Positions 13,901 through 26,710 of a DNA stretch of 64,000 nt are shown in pieces. The translations under genes and the position numbers were made by a program. Position 1 is the first letter of the stretch; the number at the start of each line of letters is the position of its first letter. The DNA comes from Karalla daura (lineage: Eukaryota; Chordata; Actinopteri; Chaetodontiformes; Leiognathidae): assembly GCA_029224185.1 (NCBI GenBank), contig CM055192.1, forward strand, positions 21,354,739 through 21,418,738, in the 5' to 3' direction. The notes under the pieces were generated by a model, which saw only the letters and a program-made list of their open reading frames with translations, searched no databases and was not told where the DNA came from.

Positions 13901-16900
13901 CTTCACATCTAGTCTACTGGCAAGGGCTTGGGTTTGCTTTCTGCTCAAAGTCAAATAATGTGCAACCATCAGGCTTATTTTGAGCCTAACGATCTTTTCT
14001 GAAACATTATATTATTTGGATACTTTGTTGCCCAAAGCCATTTATTGTTTTCTTTAGTAAGAGGGCAATCAAATAAAATACAGGCACATTCAATTTTGTT
14101 GCATTTTTCATCTGACCTTGTGTCAGTTGGTCCAAACCTTTGTTCACAGCTTTTCTGTTGTTTTGTGGCTCAAGCTTGGACAAGACAGAGCCGCTAGAGA
14201 TGGATTCACAAAAGAGGGATCAAAGTCAGAAGTCAGAGGCTGAGGCCAGACTATTCGATACCTGACAAGGACAATGCACCAGAACCCACAGCTGGGCTGG
14301 AAAATGGTGTAGTTTGACTTTGTGATAACCCCACAGTGCTTCTTTGTATCGGTCAGTGATCTGGCACTGATCTGGAAGCTTCTATGTAATATTGATACAA
14401 GATAAATTCCTCATTAGACCTCCAGACCCTCTCCCACGCCATTTGAAGCCTGAAGCCGAATGCTTTCTTTTCCTTTTACCTATCTGAACCAATGAAAGTA
14501 TCACATAAGCCTTTTTCCTGTGTGAACAACTCCCCACAGTTTTCTCCCTTCAAATTCAGCATCATTTAACCACAACTTTTTAAAGACCTGGTCACTGGCA
14601 ATAATAGGTGTGTGTTCGAAATGCTGACGGCTCTACTAATGACAGTGTGCAGTCTGTGCATGTTTAGAGACAGTCAGCACCTCTGCCAGCGGTCGCCAGC
14701 GGCTCTGAGTAAACGCAGCTAAGAAAAGGACAATTCCCTCTGACATTATGACAAATCCCTCCAGCGCCTCCTGTGCTCCATTGTTTTTGTGTGGGTATGA
14801 AGCTGCTTTTTACTGAATTGTTCCACAGTCATGTTGGTGAATCAGACGAATGCTTCTCTCCCACCGACAGGATGGCCTTTTGGAAGCCTGGTCTGCAAAA
14901 TGAGCGGCATGGTTCAAGGGATCTCCGTGTCTGCGTCCGTCTTCACTCTGGTCGCCATCGCTGTGGACAGGTATAGCACAAAGCTCTTATTTCACTACCT
15001 CTGCATGAAGCTGTTCATTTCCTCTGTTACAGTCATTTTCACACTCTTAATTCCCACCTGCAAAAAATGACCTATAAAACCCCTCAGAGAACTTCTTAAT
15101 TCGGGTGATGACAATATGTTCTGAAGTAGCAAGGTCCACTTAACCCTCTTGTCCTTTTGAGGGAATTTTTATCCACTCTAATCTGGCCAGACCTTTCACT
15201 GTAACCTCCCGAGAACCAAGGAAAAAAAACTGTCTGTAAATGTATGTTTTTGTGTGATTTCCTATTTATTTGGGCCTAAAAAAATATTTAATATTTTAAA
15301 ATATATTTTTTGTTTTAATATCACAGCATGTCCACTGTAGAGGACAACAGGACTATTTCCATGTGAAAATAGAACACAATTTAGAAAATGAGAACAAAGA
15401 AGCCTTAATATTATACTAGATTGGACTCTAGTTTTCACAGATTTTAGGGTCATCTTGATTGGCAGGAAGCCCAGGTAGCACAGGTGTGAATCTGTTCTCT
15501 CGTCTTTCAACAATGTGGTTGTTGGTATGCCGGCCATCTTGATAGAGAAAAAAAGTGAAGTTCCCAGCATGGAAACCTGTCACATGATACATCACTGCAA
15601 AGCCCAGGATGTCCTCTTCAGAATACTATAGGGCTTGATAGAGTAACTCCAAATACTTAAGGAAGACACGTGTGGACAAAATGTCCATTATAAAGGACAT
15701 AAATGAATGGGCTCGGTCTCAGGAGATATTACATCAAATTTTTATGATTTTGGGTCAAGAATTGTGTTTTTGTGTACATTTTTGAAATGTCATAATGAAT
15801 AATGCACACTGTAGGCACAAAAAACCCACACTAATTTACTGTTAGCTACAAAAACATCCAGTTAAAATATGTCAGATACATTTTTTTTCAACTTTGTTTG
15901 CTCAAATCCTTTCCGTCAAACTCAGTTTGTATCAAAACTACCAGTTATTATTTAATCCCTTATTCATATAACACAAATTTTCTTCACCGATTTACCCTCA
16001 CTCGTGGTCATGAATGAAAATTAGATTACAGATAAGAGCAGCTCAGCCATAGAGATAGGATGAGGATGAAGTAGTTATTACGAGTTGCTCCCGAACGCCT
16101 CCATAGAGATAGTCTGTCCCAGTAATGTTCACCTGGGAATAGACCCAGGACAAACCCAGGAACGCCTCAGGATCCTCCTGTAGGAGCTGGTAGAAGGAGC
16201 GTCGGGAGCTTCTCCTCTGAGACAGCTGAACCCCGCCACTCAAACCCAGTCAAGTGGTAGATAAAAGGACAGTTTCTTCCTCTGCTGCACACTGCTCCAA
16301 ATCCAAACTGCAAGTGAAGGTTCAGCGTAATTATCCTTTGTCTACACTTTGCCAGCAAAGACAATTGACTTATGTTCTGGAAAACAACAAGGCATCGAAA
16401 CCAATCAAACCTAATCAAAATCCTTTCTTGTCTTTGCTCAGCTAAGCAAGTGAAACTCTTTGCAGTAGATAAGAGAAAAGATAAACACACATTATGCAAC
16501 TTGGTATAAATACCAGCAAGGCTTCAAATGAATGAAAGAGCTGCAGTAATCAATAAGCAAGAGATAAATGAACAGCGGTAGTGAGAATGTTAAAAATAAA
16601 CAGTGTAATGTGCAACTCCACTATGCATGATTCAGTTCAGGAGTACGTGAAGAGTTGATCTCTTTCGTGGCACATGGATAAAAGCTGTTGTGAAAATAAT
16701 GTAAGTCATGGTGGGAGTGGTTTCTGACAGCGGTCCTGGATTATATGTTTTTTGCACTGCACAGGCATCTTGTGCTGTGTATGTCAGACAGTGAAGGAAA
16801 CTGTGTCCTCATGATGCCCTGTGCCGACTTTCTGGCTCTCTCCGGGGTGTTTCTGTCAGCTGTGGTGCAGCTTTTAAACCACACCAGGATGTCACTGGTG

Positions 16901-19886
16901 ATGATACTCTCCACAGAAGTGACTCCGGTGACCTCAGAAAGTACATCCTCTCTGCACTTGTTTCATGAGGGCAGTTCATGTTAGGTCCTGAGAGATTCTG
17001 TATGAGCCGGGGCTGGTTCCTCCCTCTTTTCTCCTGCCGGACTGTTGACAGTGCGAAATGCATTTAAGGGGCATCTAAAATGAGGATGATTTAATTCTGC
17101 CATTATAAGCAAGGACCATCTAAATGCTCAAAGCAGCATTCAGCAGGTGAACCTTGAATAAAGAATATAGTAGCACAGAGATATTATAACCTTGTGTTTC
17201 CAGGGTCTGGAAGAAGTGGACAGTCCCCCCTTACTAAAAAATCCCAGTTATTCATTGCCGAGGACTCTCAATGTCTATTGGCATAAAGATAGAGAGCAAT
17301 TAAAGCAAGAACATTTTATTCTATTCCATTCCGAAGTGAATCTCTCCAGTCTACTCTATACAATTAAAATCAAGGAAGTTTATCATCATCTGACTCCAGA
17401 TCTGCATGCAAATGTGGATGTTTCCATTTTCATGTGAAAAATAGCAAAAACAATCATTGGAATGAGTAGCCTTTTCCTGTATATTTGATACTAAACGGTC
17501 ACGCTAAATCGCCTAATTAGTGCTCAGCGAGAGGATACCAGCTACATGTTAATCCTGCTTCATCAATCCATAAACCTCTGTGAGAGTGCGCTGGAACTGT
17601 GTTGTGGGGAAAACAACAACATGTTGCAACATGTCTCGTGCTGAAGCTGTAAGTTCAGCCTTTATTATTATTATTATCTCCATATAGAGATATGACTCAC
17701 TGCATGAAATCACTGCAGGGTGTCTGCGCCTCCGGAGAGGTCAGGATCAAATTTGGGATGCAGTGACATTCAAAAGCCAAAGTCATCTTCCATATGTATC
17801 AGCCACACGATTAGAAAGAGATCTGTATGGGAGAGGAGATACTGTACAGCCTTGTTGGCCGTCATATCCATCTCTCGGAAAGATTTGAGCACTTTGGAGC
17901 GTTCTTAGTGCCCTCATGCAACTATGGTGATTATTTAATTTAGGATTATATCATTAGTATTAAAAACAATAACAGTTGTTCTCAGTTAGAGGGTGTGAGT
18001 TCACCCCTGACTTTAGAGTCACCAGTTCCGCCTGAGCTTAACTGTGAAAAGTGCCAAATGTGCAAACGGAAATGAAATAGTCACAAATAGGTTTTTTTGT
18101 GTGTGTGAGTGTGTGAACTCGCCTGCCTACATCACACCACAGCAGCCACTTCCTCTTCTCAGCGTTTACACTTCTCAGTAAAAGCTTCCAGCTGTGCCAG
18201 TAATAGAATTGAGCCATTCTTAACTTAAACAATTTACAGAGATTTACAGAGGGAAAAAAGGTTTCATCCCATGATGTCTTTTTTTTTTTTTAATCCTTCC
18301 TCCCTCCTCGCTAAGTCTCCGAGCAGAGTGCCCGAACTCCCAGTAAAGAGAGGTCAACGCACTCTCACTTCATGACTTCTCTTCTTTTAGCCTCAGGGAC
18401 GACTGCCAGTGTTCTGGCCCAGGAACTTCCACTCTTCACAGTCTGATAAGCAGCTGAAAATGGGAGGGAGGACATTCTGGATTATCTCCACAGGGAGATA
18501 TCTGTGGAGTGTATATGAAAATGATTACAGAAGTTTGTTAAAATTGAAACAAACTCCAGAATACATATACTTATTTTCATAGCCGAGCCAATGTTTCTGC
18601 AGCTTTTGCTCAGATGACAGCATTACTTGGACTGCAAATGGACTATAAATGGATATTAAAACCTAGTCCTTTGCCAACAGATTTTGCATTTGTATGTGCG
18701 CATCTGCTGGCAAAGGTTACAATGTGCAGACTCTAAACATTTGATGAGGCAAATGCCTTAGTTGGTAATTTCAATAAGGGTGTTTATCCTCCTCCTGCAA
18801 TGCACTTTTATCAGTATTATCAGTCATCTATAGTCAAACTAAAGGGGTCTTTCTTCTGTCCTTTCCTTTGTTCCCCTGTTATTTCACCTGTGAAATCCTA
18901 ACATTGTCTCCGTGTCAATACAATCTGGATTTATCCTTCTTTTAAAGTGTTCAAATGTTCTTGACTGTCACTCAATTTAAAATGTACTTACATTTCCTCC
19001 TCCTCATTCAGTGTATTTTTGCATCTATTGCAGATTCAGATGCATCGTGTACCCATTCAAACAAAAGCTGACCATATCCACTGCCACCTTGATTATAGTC
19101 ATTATCTGGGTTCTGGCTGTGTCCATCATGTGTCCCTCGGGGGTGATGCTGCAAGTGACCAAAGAGCAAAGCATCCGAGTGCTACTGGGCTACGACAACA
19201 AGACAACCCCGTTCTATTGGTGCAGAGAGAACTGGCCGAACCAGGAGATGAGGAAGATTTACACGACAGTCCTGTTTGCAAACATCTACCTTGCTCCTCT
19301 CTCGCTCATCGTGATCATGTACGCCCGGATTGGCATCACGCTTTTCAAAACAGCTGTTCCGACGGGAGGGAAGCCGGGCCACGACAGCCGCCACACGGTG
19401 TCCAAGAAGAAGCAGAGGGTGATTAAAATGCTCCTAATAGTGGCTCTGCTTTTCATCCTTTCCTGGCTTCCGCTGTGGACGCTAATGATGCTGAGCGACT
19501 ACGCCAGCCTGACTGAGCAGCAGTACAGAATCATCAACATTTACATCTACCCCTTCGCCCACTGGCTAGCCTTCTTCAACAGCAGCGTCAACCCCATCAT
19601 CTACGGTTTCTTCAACGAGAATTTCCGCAGAGGATTTCAGGTTGTGTTCAAGTTCAGCCTGTGCACAGAGGACGGACAGAGGAGGAAAACGTACTCGCAC
19701 AGGCTGCAGGGGAACTCCGTGCTGCCGGCTAACAATGCACAGACCTCCCTGGAGCCCATTTCTCTCAACAGCCTGGAAAAGAACTCTTCCAGGCGCCTCA
19801 ACCAAGTCACAGAGCAGGACTTGGTCATGGAGGACCTGGAGAAGGGTTCTTGCAGTAGTGGGGGTGTGACAGCAGTGTCCATTTGA
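7610..19886 (+). CDS. npffr2: Neuropeptide FF receptor 2, complete coding region in three exons
   Basis: The coding sequence joins 7610-7937, 14871-14970 and 19034-19886 to give 426 residues plus a TGA stop. It is a class A G-protein-coupled receptor at the plasma membrane. The family binds RFamide peptides (NPFF, NPAF) and usually couples to Gi/o. All landmarks are present: N-terminal sequons at N8, N15, N20 and N31; TM1 with GN at 62-63; LAVSD with D91 in TM2; the C118-C206 disulfide pair; DRF at 142-144 in place of DRY; P231 in TM5; SWLP (286-289) in TM6; NPIIY (329-333) in TM7; and C353 as a likely palmitoylation site. Extracellular loop 2 (NKTTPFYWCRENWPNQEMRK) and the tail motif LVMEDLE match NPFFR2 better than NPFFR1. 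Convergent adamts3 downstream matches human 4q13. The 2a or 2b paralogue is undecided. Confidence 0.93.
9208..9475 (+). repeat. Degenerate fish interspersed repeat (family A), forward orientation
   Basis: The order of blocks is: a 'ggtggctgtcattttagctc' start, 'gttgccttccagc', 'tgtgtggagttcagatgtt', 'tcctctcacagttcagatgc', 'ctctaaaattgcccctat' and 'gtcctgtgatggactgg'. I recognise this block order from abundant teleost SINE/LINE-tail repeats. The copy is old and has no intact coding sequence. The precise family name would need a repeat library search. Confidence 0.6.
11171..11475 (-). repeat. Degenerate fish interspersed repeat (family A), reverse orientation
   Basis: It begins 'atccatccattatctgc' and contains 'gaccgtgggaggaaaatgga', 'cagggagaacatgc', 'aatccacacagaaa', 'gggacttgaaccaggg' and 'atgaggcgacaggcgg'. 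This is the reverse complement order of the copy at 9208-9475, so the two copies are inverted relative to each other in the same intron. Confidence 0.65.
11624..11646. repeat. Short (AAT)/(GAT) microsatellite
   Basis: A short run of caataa followed by repeated tgatga units. Confidence 0.6.
13841..13940 (+). repeat. Fragment of fish interspersed repeat (family A)
   Basis: The sequence 'ggcgtcacgttggtgagagg', then 'tgctgtgccttacagc' and a diverged 'tccctgcttcacatct', resembles the first 90-100 bases of the family A repeat. It is heavily diverged. Confidence 0.4.
14871..14970 (+). CDS. npffr2: npffr2 coding exon 2 (extracellular loop 1, TM3)
   Basis: This 100-base exon lies between the acceptor cccaccgacag and the donor GACAG|GTATAG. 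It completes G110 and encodes WPFGSLVCKM then TM3 up to the Asp of the DRF motif, with the Arg codon split over the next junction. C118 is the conserved TM3 cysteine paired with loop 2. An intron inside the D-R-Y/F codons is a known arrangement in related peptide GPCRs. Both junctions preserve the frame. Confidence 0.93.
14971..19033 (+). other. npffr2: npffr2 intron, phase 2
   Basis: The donor is GTATAG and the acceptor gcatctattgcag. A LINE-tail-like fragment lies at 16100-16215. Several pyrimidine and poly-T tracts occur, for example 18280-18292. No other gene is seen. Confidence 0.88.
16100..16215 (+). mobile_element. Relic of a LINE 3' end
   Basis: The plus strand carries 'ggaacgcctcaggatcctcc' followed by 'gtaggagctggtagaagg'. 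This closely resembles the GERLGIP/EELEE-coding end of common fish LINEs (Rex/RTE/L2-like). Only a short diverged piece remains and no reverse transcriptase domain is present. Family assignment is from memory of the motif. Confidence 0.5.
19034..19886 (+). CDS. npffr2: npffr2 terminal coding exon (intracellular loop 2 to C-terminus)
   Basis: The exon starts after tctattgcag, completes R143 and reads FRCIVYPFKQKL into TM4 (W168), loop 2 (sequon at N198, C206), TM5, a basic third loop (SKKKQRVIK), TM6 (SWLP), TM7 (NSSVNPIIYGFF) and helix 8 (NENFRRGF). A tail of about 70 residues beyond C353 ends at the TGA at 19884-19886. The tail is rich in Ser, Thr and Asn, as expected for kinase and arrestin sites, and keeps the acidic LVMEDLE motif of NPFFR2. 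Confidence 0.95.
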
Positions 19887-22800
19887 GAAGGACCATTGAG
19901 ACATTTTTTACTGGAAGATGAAGAAAGAAAGTCATCTCTCAAACTAGATTTCTTCCCTGAGCGCGGGCAAAGCGACAAGGCTCAGCTGAATACATTTTGG
20001 GAGCTTACATATTTCATGCAGACTTAGATGAAGAACAAAACGTCAAAACAATAGGTGTAGACTGAGCGAAAAAAATGGGAAAAAAGTATCTGAAGCAGTA
20101 TTTTATTCCTTTCACTGCCCTGCACCACACAAACACTATTAAAGCAGCAAAATACCTCAGTGTTTGCTCCTGACAAAGAATCTCTATCTGAAGTTAACTT
20201 TTTAGTTACTGATTTGAAAAAGAAAATACTGATTTCTGTTGTCGTTCTTTTTACTTTACCTTTAAGGCACACAATGTATCGTGCACACAGTGCCATGTTG
20301 GAAATGGAAGCGGATCGGGCTGTTGGACTTGTATTATCAACAAAAGGAAAGCCAATATTAATAAATATTGATTCGTTGATATCGCATTGATAACAGGCTT
20401 CTGTCCTGCTCCGTGGCATACTTTCTCAACCCTGTATCTATAAATGTATAAAGATGCATCAAACATGCAAGCTGTGATGTTTGCAGAGCAGATTTCTCAA
20501 GAAAAGTCATTTCATGTTGCTGTAGATTGGCAGGTTAGACAGGACTAGCCTTTCTTGTGTCATTTATTTTGTAAAATTTACAACTATCCGAAAGAGAAAC
20601 ACTTAGTTTAAACTATTTGAGGAGAGAATGTTGCAATGTTTGCGAAATGTGAAAAATATGAAAAAAAAAGGTCAAAACTAGAACAGAAGAAGTTAAAATG
20701 CTGGACCAGTCACTGGAGCTCAGACAGAAGCTGAGGAAATGGTCTGTTAAGTGTGTTGGTAATTGACTGAACCAGGTTTTATTGCAACATGTTTAAATCT
20801 TGGAGGATGGGATTTAACAGAAGATTTTTGCTCTATCTACTCTTAATGGCAAACAAACCCAATTCCAGTTATGGCATTTCCTTTGAAAGTCAAACTTATG
20901 AAGTCCATTAAAGATAATGGATCCTCAGTAATGACGCCCAGTCCGTATTGCGTCATATGAACATGAAATAAGGACATTATTTGATTGTTTTCCCTTATTC
21001 ACTAACTCCACTTTTATTTATTTTAAACAATACAAAGACATACACAACACTTTATTCTGGCCCTAGCAAATGGTAGAGCGATGGTGAATGCATATGAACA
21101 CCTTATCATTACATGTTAGGATTCAGTAAATGCAGAATATGAGGCCTGACTGCATAGCTGAGACTCGTTATACTGATTAATGAATGAGCCGTACATCGTT
21201 CTTGTTAAAGCTGCGGAGGAATAGATTGCTGGGAGCACATTCACATCTGGAATGTCGATAAAAAAAAGAAAAGAAAAAAAAAGATGAATGGTTTCTGTGA
21301 GTCAATATCACAACCAGTGCTGCTGCATCTCTGTCATTCACATTTTCACATTCCTCCCATTATTTCTGCTTTTGGCTGCGGCCCACAGAAGTGACGTCAC
21401 CAGGAAACACTTGTCTCATTAGTTTTTTATTTATTTATATCGTTGAAGAGACAGCTACTTCATTCAGGCAATTTTTCCCCCAGAAATCTGCTCTTGAAAC
21501 ATTTACATAAAATGTGTAAAGATGCGGAATTGAATATTGTTCATGAATATCTCATGAGCCTGCTATGAATGTGCCATGTAAATCGTAGATAAGTGGGGTT
21601 TCTTCTTTCTTTTTTGTGTGTGCTTTCTATTTGATGTTAAACTCTGAGCAGTTTTGTGCCATGAGCCTGTACTGTGCAGGGGGATGAACAAATAGTCGAC
21701 ATCGACCCTGAGAAATGTTTCCTTGCTCTAAGTGTTTGTTACTAATTCTGAACCGGAGACCAGTCTAAGTCTAAATGTAAAATTGTCTTTGTTAATTAAA
21801 ATAGGCCATTTCTTCAGGGCAGCACATGAAACAACCTCTGGTTCAAAGTCATTTTACATAGAATATGTACAGTAAGGATGTAAAGTGTTGACAACAAGGA
21901 TAAGGTCATCCTGAAACCACACATCCATAAAATAACTCAAGATGGAGTTTAGAAAAAGCTCCGATTCACAAGTAACGCTCTCCGGCCGTCACATCAGGAC
22001 TCCGCAGCTTTGCAGTAAAACAACACAAGCAGACTACAAAGGCAGCAGTTTGAGAGATGCTCGACTACATTAATGTAAGCAAAACATCCACTGCACAATG
22101 TGAGGCACACATAACAGCAAACCGAGAAGAAGCGAGAGCAAGTTGTCTTTGTTGAAGACCCGTCACTATGCATAAATGGGAAATGGCCCTGGGGTGCAAA
22201 GATGGCGGCGTTTTTGTTTTTTAACCGTTGATAGCAGCGGTTACTCTCAGCTAGACCACATATGTTACCACACACGTGATGATTCACAATGGCACATCTG
22301 GCACTGACATGACTTAACCATCTGAGATGTCTTAAGACACTCTTAAAACCCGGCTGCCTCTCCTTAGCTCTGCAGCTTAGCCGTACGGATCTGAATTCTG
22401 GCCAAATTCTCGAGTCGAATCAAGTCATTTATTTATCACGCTGTGGCTCTGTTTGGGCTCAGCAGTGGTGTCAGTGTCTAACTGGCAACAGATGGTTTTT
22501 GGCTGTGTTTGATTAAAGGAGCCTCGCCTTACCTCGAACTTCTCCTGCGGCCGCTGCTCAGCTTAGTTGAAAACGACGCCGGTCTCGCTGCACAGCTGCT
22601 GTCACTGAGCCCTACGTTTGTTTTTTCGGGGGTTACGTAATCGTGATTTTAGCTGCGGCTCAGCAGCTTCTTAATATCTGCCGCACAACAAAGCATGTTT
22701 GTGCCGCGCCGGGATTTCACGCTCACTGCTGTCGTATCAAACTGAAAGGCCATGATAATAATTCACAGAGAAGAGTTGCTCTGTGAATTCAGCAGCATCC

Positions 22801-25800
22801 ACACAGAATACAGGTGACGTAAAGAACAAGAGGCCATCTCCTCACCTTGTTTCACCCTCACCGCAACCACTAGAAAAGTCTGTTTTTGGCTAAAATACGA
22901 GACCAGAGACTGACTAAATAAAACAGTGAGAGCAGCTGCACCGGAAACATTCATGGCTGTGCACCTGGAAAGGAAAACAAGGTTTTGGGCGCTCGAGTTG
23001 CAGATTGAGATCAGAGGGATCAGCCCGCCCTGAGAGATTGAACACAGAGGCATCTCCTCTATTGCCTGAGACTATTCGCTGTGTCTATTCGCTGAGACAT
23101 TTGAACCTTCGGGTTACGTAGTCCCTCGGAGTCACATGAATTAGCTCATTAATAATGAAACCCGACTTCACAAAACAAACTGACGTTTGCACCAGGATGG
23201 CACCAGATGTGGCCGCTAAGAGTTCTTCTCTAACACCTGTGAGCCTCTCACACCTTTTCTTTTCCTCAGTGTGCATGCAGTGTTAATGCACCGAGACTGT
23301 AACCGCCCTGGAGAAAACCTCCCGTCTCCCCATTCTGTCTGTGACTGCGTACTGTGTTAACACATGCCGTGGCAGAGACACCCCCTGACCTTGACTTGAC
23401 CCCTTTGTTTCAGAAGACGGTTCACACAATGCGACGTTGCCGACCTGCTATTATCTGTTCGTCACAGGGTTTTTTTGTCTTTTTTTTTACCTACACTTCT
23501 GCTTCTGGCTGACTAATGATCCTGCAACTTAGTTAATTTATCAGACACGATTTTTTTGCAAATCCTCCAGGCTACCATCTGCTGCACTGTATATGTCCAT
23601 ATAGGTATTGCACACAATTGGTGTGTAATTGAATCTGAATCAGTGATTTCTCTTCATTGCGCTGAATGTAGTTTGCTATACTTCTCTGAGGTGTTGTCAG
23701 AACATTGCTAGTACAATCTCATTTACAAGCCCAGTTTAAGGACGAACCACTGCATAAAAGTTCAGAAGATAATGCCACTTTGCTTCACCTTGAATTCACA
23801 GCCACAAATGGGTAAATGTTGGATATCAATGCCAGCACCATATCTGACTTTTGGTACTGATCCCCAAATAAGATCTTTTACAATGCTGTTTTGTCTTGTA
23901 TGTCTTTATAAAAGAACTTTACAAAACTATGTAGTCTTAGTTTTCCTGATTTTGATTATAAAGTGAACAAGCCGAGGTGTTAAATAAATTAAACTTTAAA
24001 CATTTTTCTAGTACGTCGTGCTCTGTATGTATAAAACTGAAGCGCAAAAACCCATTTCATGTCCAATTATACAGTAAAACCAAAAGCCAGGGTATAAAAA
24101 TGTAAAAAAAAAAAAATGTTGCAACTCTCAGCCTGCTTTGTATCAGCTATTGTATTTTGTTGAGTTAAAAGCATTGATGTGTTCCTGCTCACGGAGCCGG
24201 GAGCATCCAGAGAGTACTAAAATTGGAAATCGCCTTTGAAGCAAACGCTTGTGAGACATCCAGCACAAACAAGATGTTAAGTGTGAAACTCCAGTATTGA
24301 ATGTAATAAATTTGTACTTTTTAGTGCCTGTGGTGAAGAAAACCTTTTTTTGTCTGCTTATTAATAACTGTGAATTAATTTATGTGAACTCTTTTCGGTA
24401 TCATGCACTGGTACCTTTGTCTAGTCTGCATGTGAATATCTTGTGTGCTAGCATGTGTGGGTTTTTTTTGGGTCTGCACCTACGGTACACATTTTTAGAT
24501 AATGTTTTCTTTTCTTTTGGGACACTGAAGCTGAGGGCGCTTTTTACAGGAGACGAGATGAGCTATTTTTCATAGCAAGCAAGGAATTAAACAGTGTCCC
24601 ACTAAATTGTGAAGGGCTATTCATGACATTATATATTACCTCTGTGATTGTCTGCTTGATTCTGAGTGTCAACTTCGACTTGCTAAAGCCTCTGCTTTTT
24701 GGCATTAGCGGTGTCTTGCCTATTTTCTTTGCAAAACCTGCTGTAATTTGCTATATATGAAGGGGTTTGTGAATTTTATTATTGGAAGATTCAAAATGTG
24801 CCTCCCAATTTTTTATGGAACACCAATTCGGCCAGATGATATATGTATATTTATATGCACAGGATGCAATACCTGGCAGTCCAAGTGCCTGACAGTATAT
24901 AATAGCCCTGCAGGTTTGTGCATTCCCAGAAAGTGCTATTGAAAAATCCAATTTGAGCAACAGATAAATGAGGTCCGATACACTTTGCATATGTCAAAAA
25001 TGATGCCGAGATAAACAGCATAAATGCATTATGTTCCACATATGCAAGACGATGCTGTGCTGGAGCAAAACTTTCACACGGGTCAGAGTATGGCTCCTAA
25101 CTTTCTATAGTTCCCAACCCTCTATACGTAACTTCAAAAAACTCCAGCATGAAGGAGAGAACATTTGAGGTAAAGAACAGACTTTAGAAGTGAGTAGAAT
25201 GAAAAGTGACGTTGCACCTCATTGAGCCAAATCCTCTGTGACATTGCTGCAAATCAAGCGTTAATAAATTGCTAGAAGTTAATCAGAGGTTGACAATAAA
25301 CAAAAACAGTGTACCTTTCAGAAGTGTCCCTCGGTGACCGCTACTTAATGGGCTCGTAGGTCCTGTTAAAAGGAATAAATAAACTCCCTTACATTCATAG
25401 TAAATTGCTGCAGTGTTGCTGAGAAATGTGAAAGCAGAAAACATTCTTTTGTAAATGACGATATAGAACATGGAGTGAACTGAGCGTGTTTGCTTCATTC
25501 ATCCTAGAATGGGGCATTGCTTCCCTGAAAGACTTTCCTCTTCTTTCAAAGTCTGTGAAACAGGAGCACCACTACCATAAGTCATGGCTGTGTTATTTAT
25601 TTTTAAATACTAAAGGGTTTTCTTTATTTATTGTTATTCTTTTTTTTATTATTATCTATGAAAAAAGTGAATCCTAATGTGTCATTTTATCTCTGGCAGA
25701 ACAATAAGGCTGTGTCTGAAATCGATCAGTATTCGTAGTTTACTAATTTGTCTCCCATTGTGTAGCGTGCAGTGGACGGTGTTTTAAGCAAAGTATGACA

Positions 25801-26710
25801 TGGAGATTTGAGACCAAAGGATGGTTACAATCAAAGCACTAAGTGCCAGAACAGAAATGACTGTCAACAGAGAGTCACGGCCAGAATGACGTCCTATATC
25901 GTCTTAGAAATGTATTCACCGACATGTGACGCAGCCTGTGTTCAGAGTAGAGAGTAGTGAGCGATTTCTGACACAATCGTCCCATTCTTTGAGCTCTTTC
26001 CGGCTCTCTTCTCTGTCTACGAAGCTGAAAAGCTTGGTGTTTGCCTTCTGTCTTTCTGTGGTCTGTATATACTCAGTGACCAGAAGACGACACTTCTGTT
26101 TTGTCCTCATTAGAGCTCTGAAGCGTTGCGACAGAGGAGGCAGCTTGCCGCAGTATCCTGCTGTTAAAAGCGATTAAGCATCTGATGCAAAGGCAGATGC
26201 CACTGCTGTCCAGGTATTATGTTGGTGAGGCCATACGTCGCTTTATGTAAGTGTTCCTTGTTCTCGTTCTGAAATGGGGTGTTATTTTTTCCTAAAGAGA
26301 AACCAGCAACTCTATGCTATCTGCTTAACAAGAAGAAATCCTGGATGGGTTTTTTTTTTTTTTTTTTTATGGCCCAGTGAAAACCCAAATATGTCCCGTC
26401 ATCATCTGCCAGACTGGGAGCAGAGGGTCTTTTTTTGTGGTCACTGAGTGTATTTCTGTTTCCTTTTGGATCATTATGTAAAAAGTACTGAATCAGTTGG
26501 GGAAAAAAAGAAGTTGTGGTTGTATTTATGCTTAAAAGTTGTTGAGCTGATTTCTGTCCTGCCTTTGTATGAAGAGATATTTCAATGTGCCCTAAGTGTG
26601 AATGGGTGCATCTGTGTACTTGTGAACAGCAAAATGTCCAAATGGTTATTGATTAAAAAAAAGATATTGGTCTTAAATTGTACAAAATAAAGTACTTTAC
26701 TCCTCACTAT
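19887..26710 (+). other. npffr2: npffr2 3' UTR and/or downstream DNA
   Basis: There is no further coding sequence on this strand. Possible poly(A) signals (AATAAA) lie at 20360-20365, 23983-23988 and 26686-26691. The last is followed by GT-rich DNA (about 26717-26750), the usual context of a cleavage site. A short 3' UTR of about 0.5 kb ending near 20.4 kb is just as possible as a long one of 6.8 kb. A long poly-T run lies at 26349-26370. A CpG-rich patch at 22520-22740 is described separately. Confidence 0.4.
22533..22740 (-). ncRNA. Possible antisense transcript first exon in a CpG-rich patch
   Basis: About 20 CpGs are visible in roughly 220 bases, far denser than the surrounding AT-rich DNA, and the patch includes a NotI-type gcggccgc. 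On the minus strand the patch ends in a good donor, TTCGAG|GTAAGG, after 22533. CpG density plus a donor is the signature of a promoter-proximal exon. No protein frame is recognised, so if transcribed it would be a noncoding antisense RNA or a 5' UTR exon. This is inference. Confidence 0.25.

Larger units (their letters stand above)
7938..14870 (+). other. npffr2: npffr2 intron, phase 1
   Basis: The intron has a GTGAGC donor and a cccaccgacag acceptor. It contains relics of a common fish interspersed repeat at 9208-9475, 11171-11475 and 13841-13940. I see no other gene in it. Confidence 0.9.

Noticed and set aside
20024..20419. A 131-codon minus-strand frame just past the npffr2 stop
   Set aside because: It is antisense to the 3' UTR, AT-rich, and without any recognisable feature.
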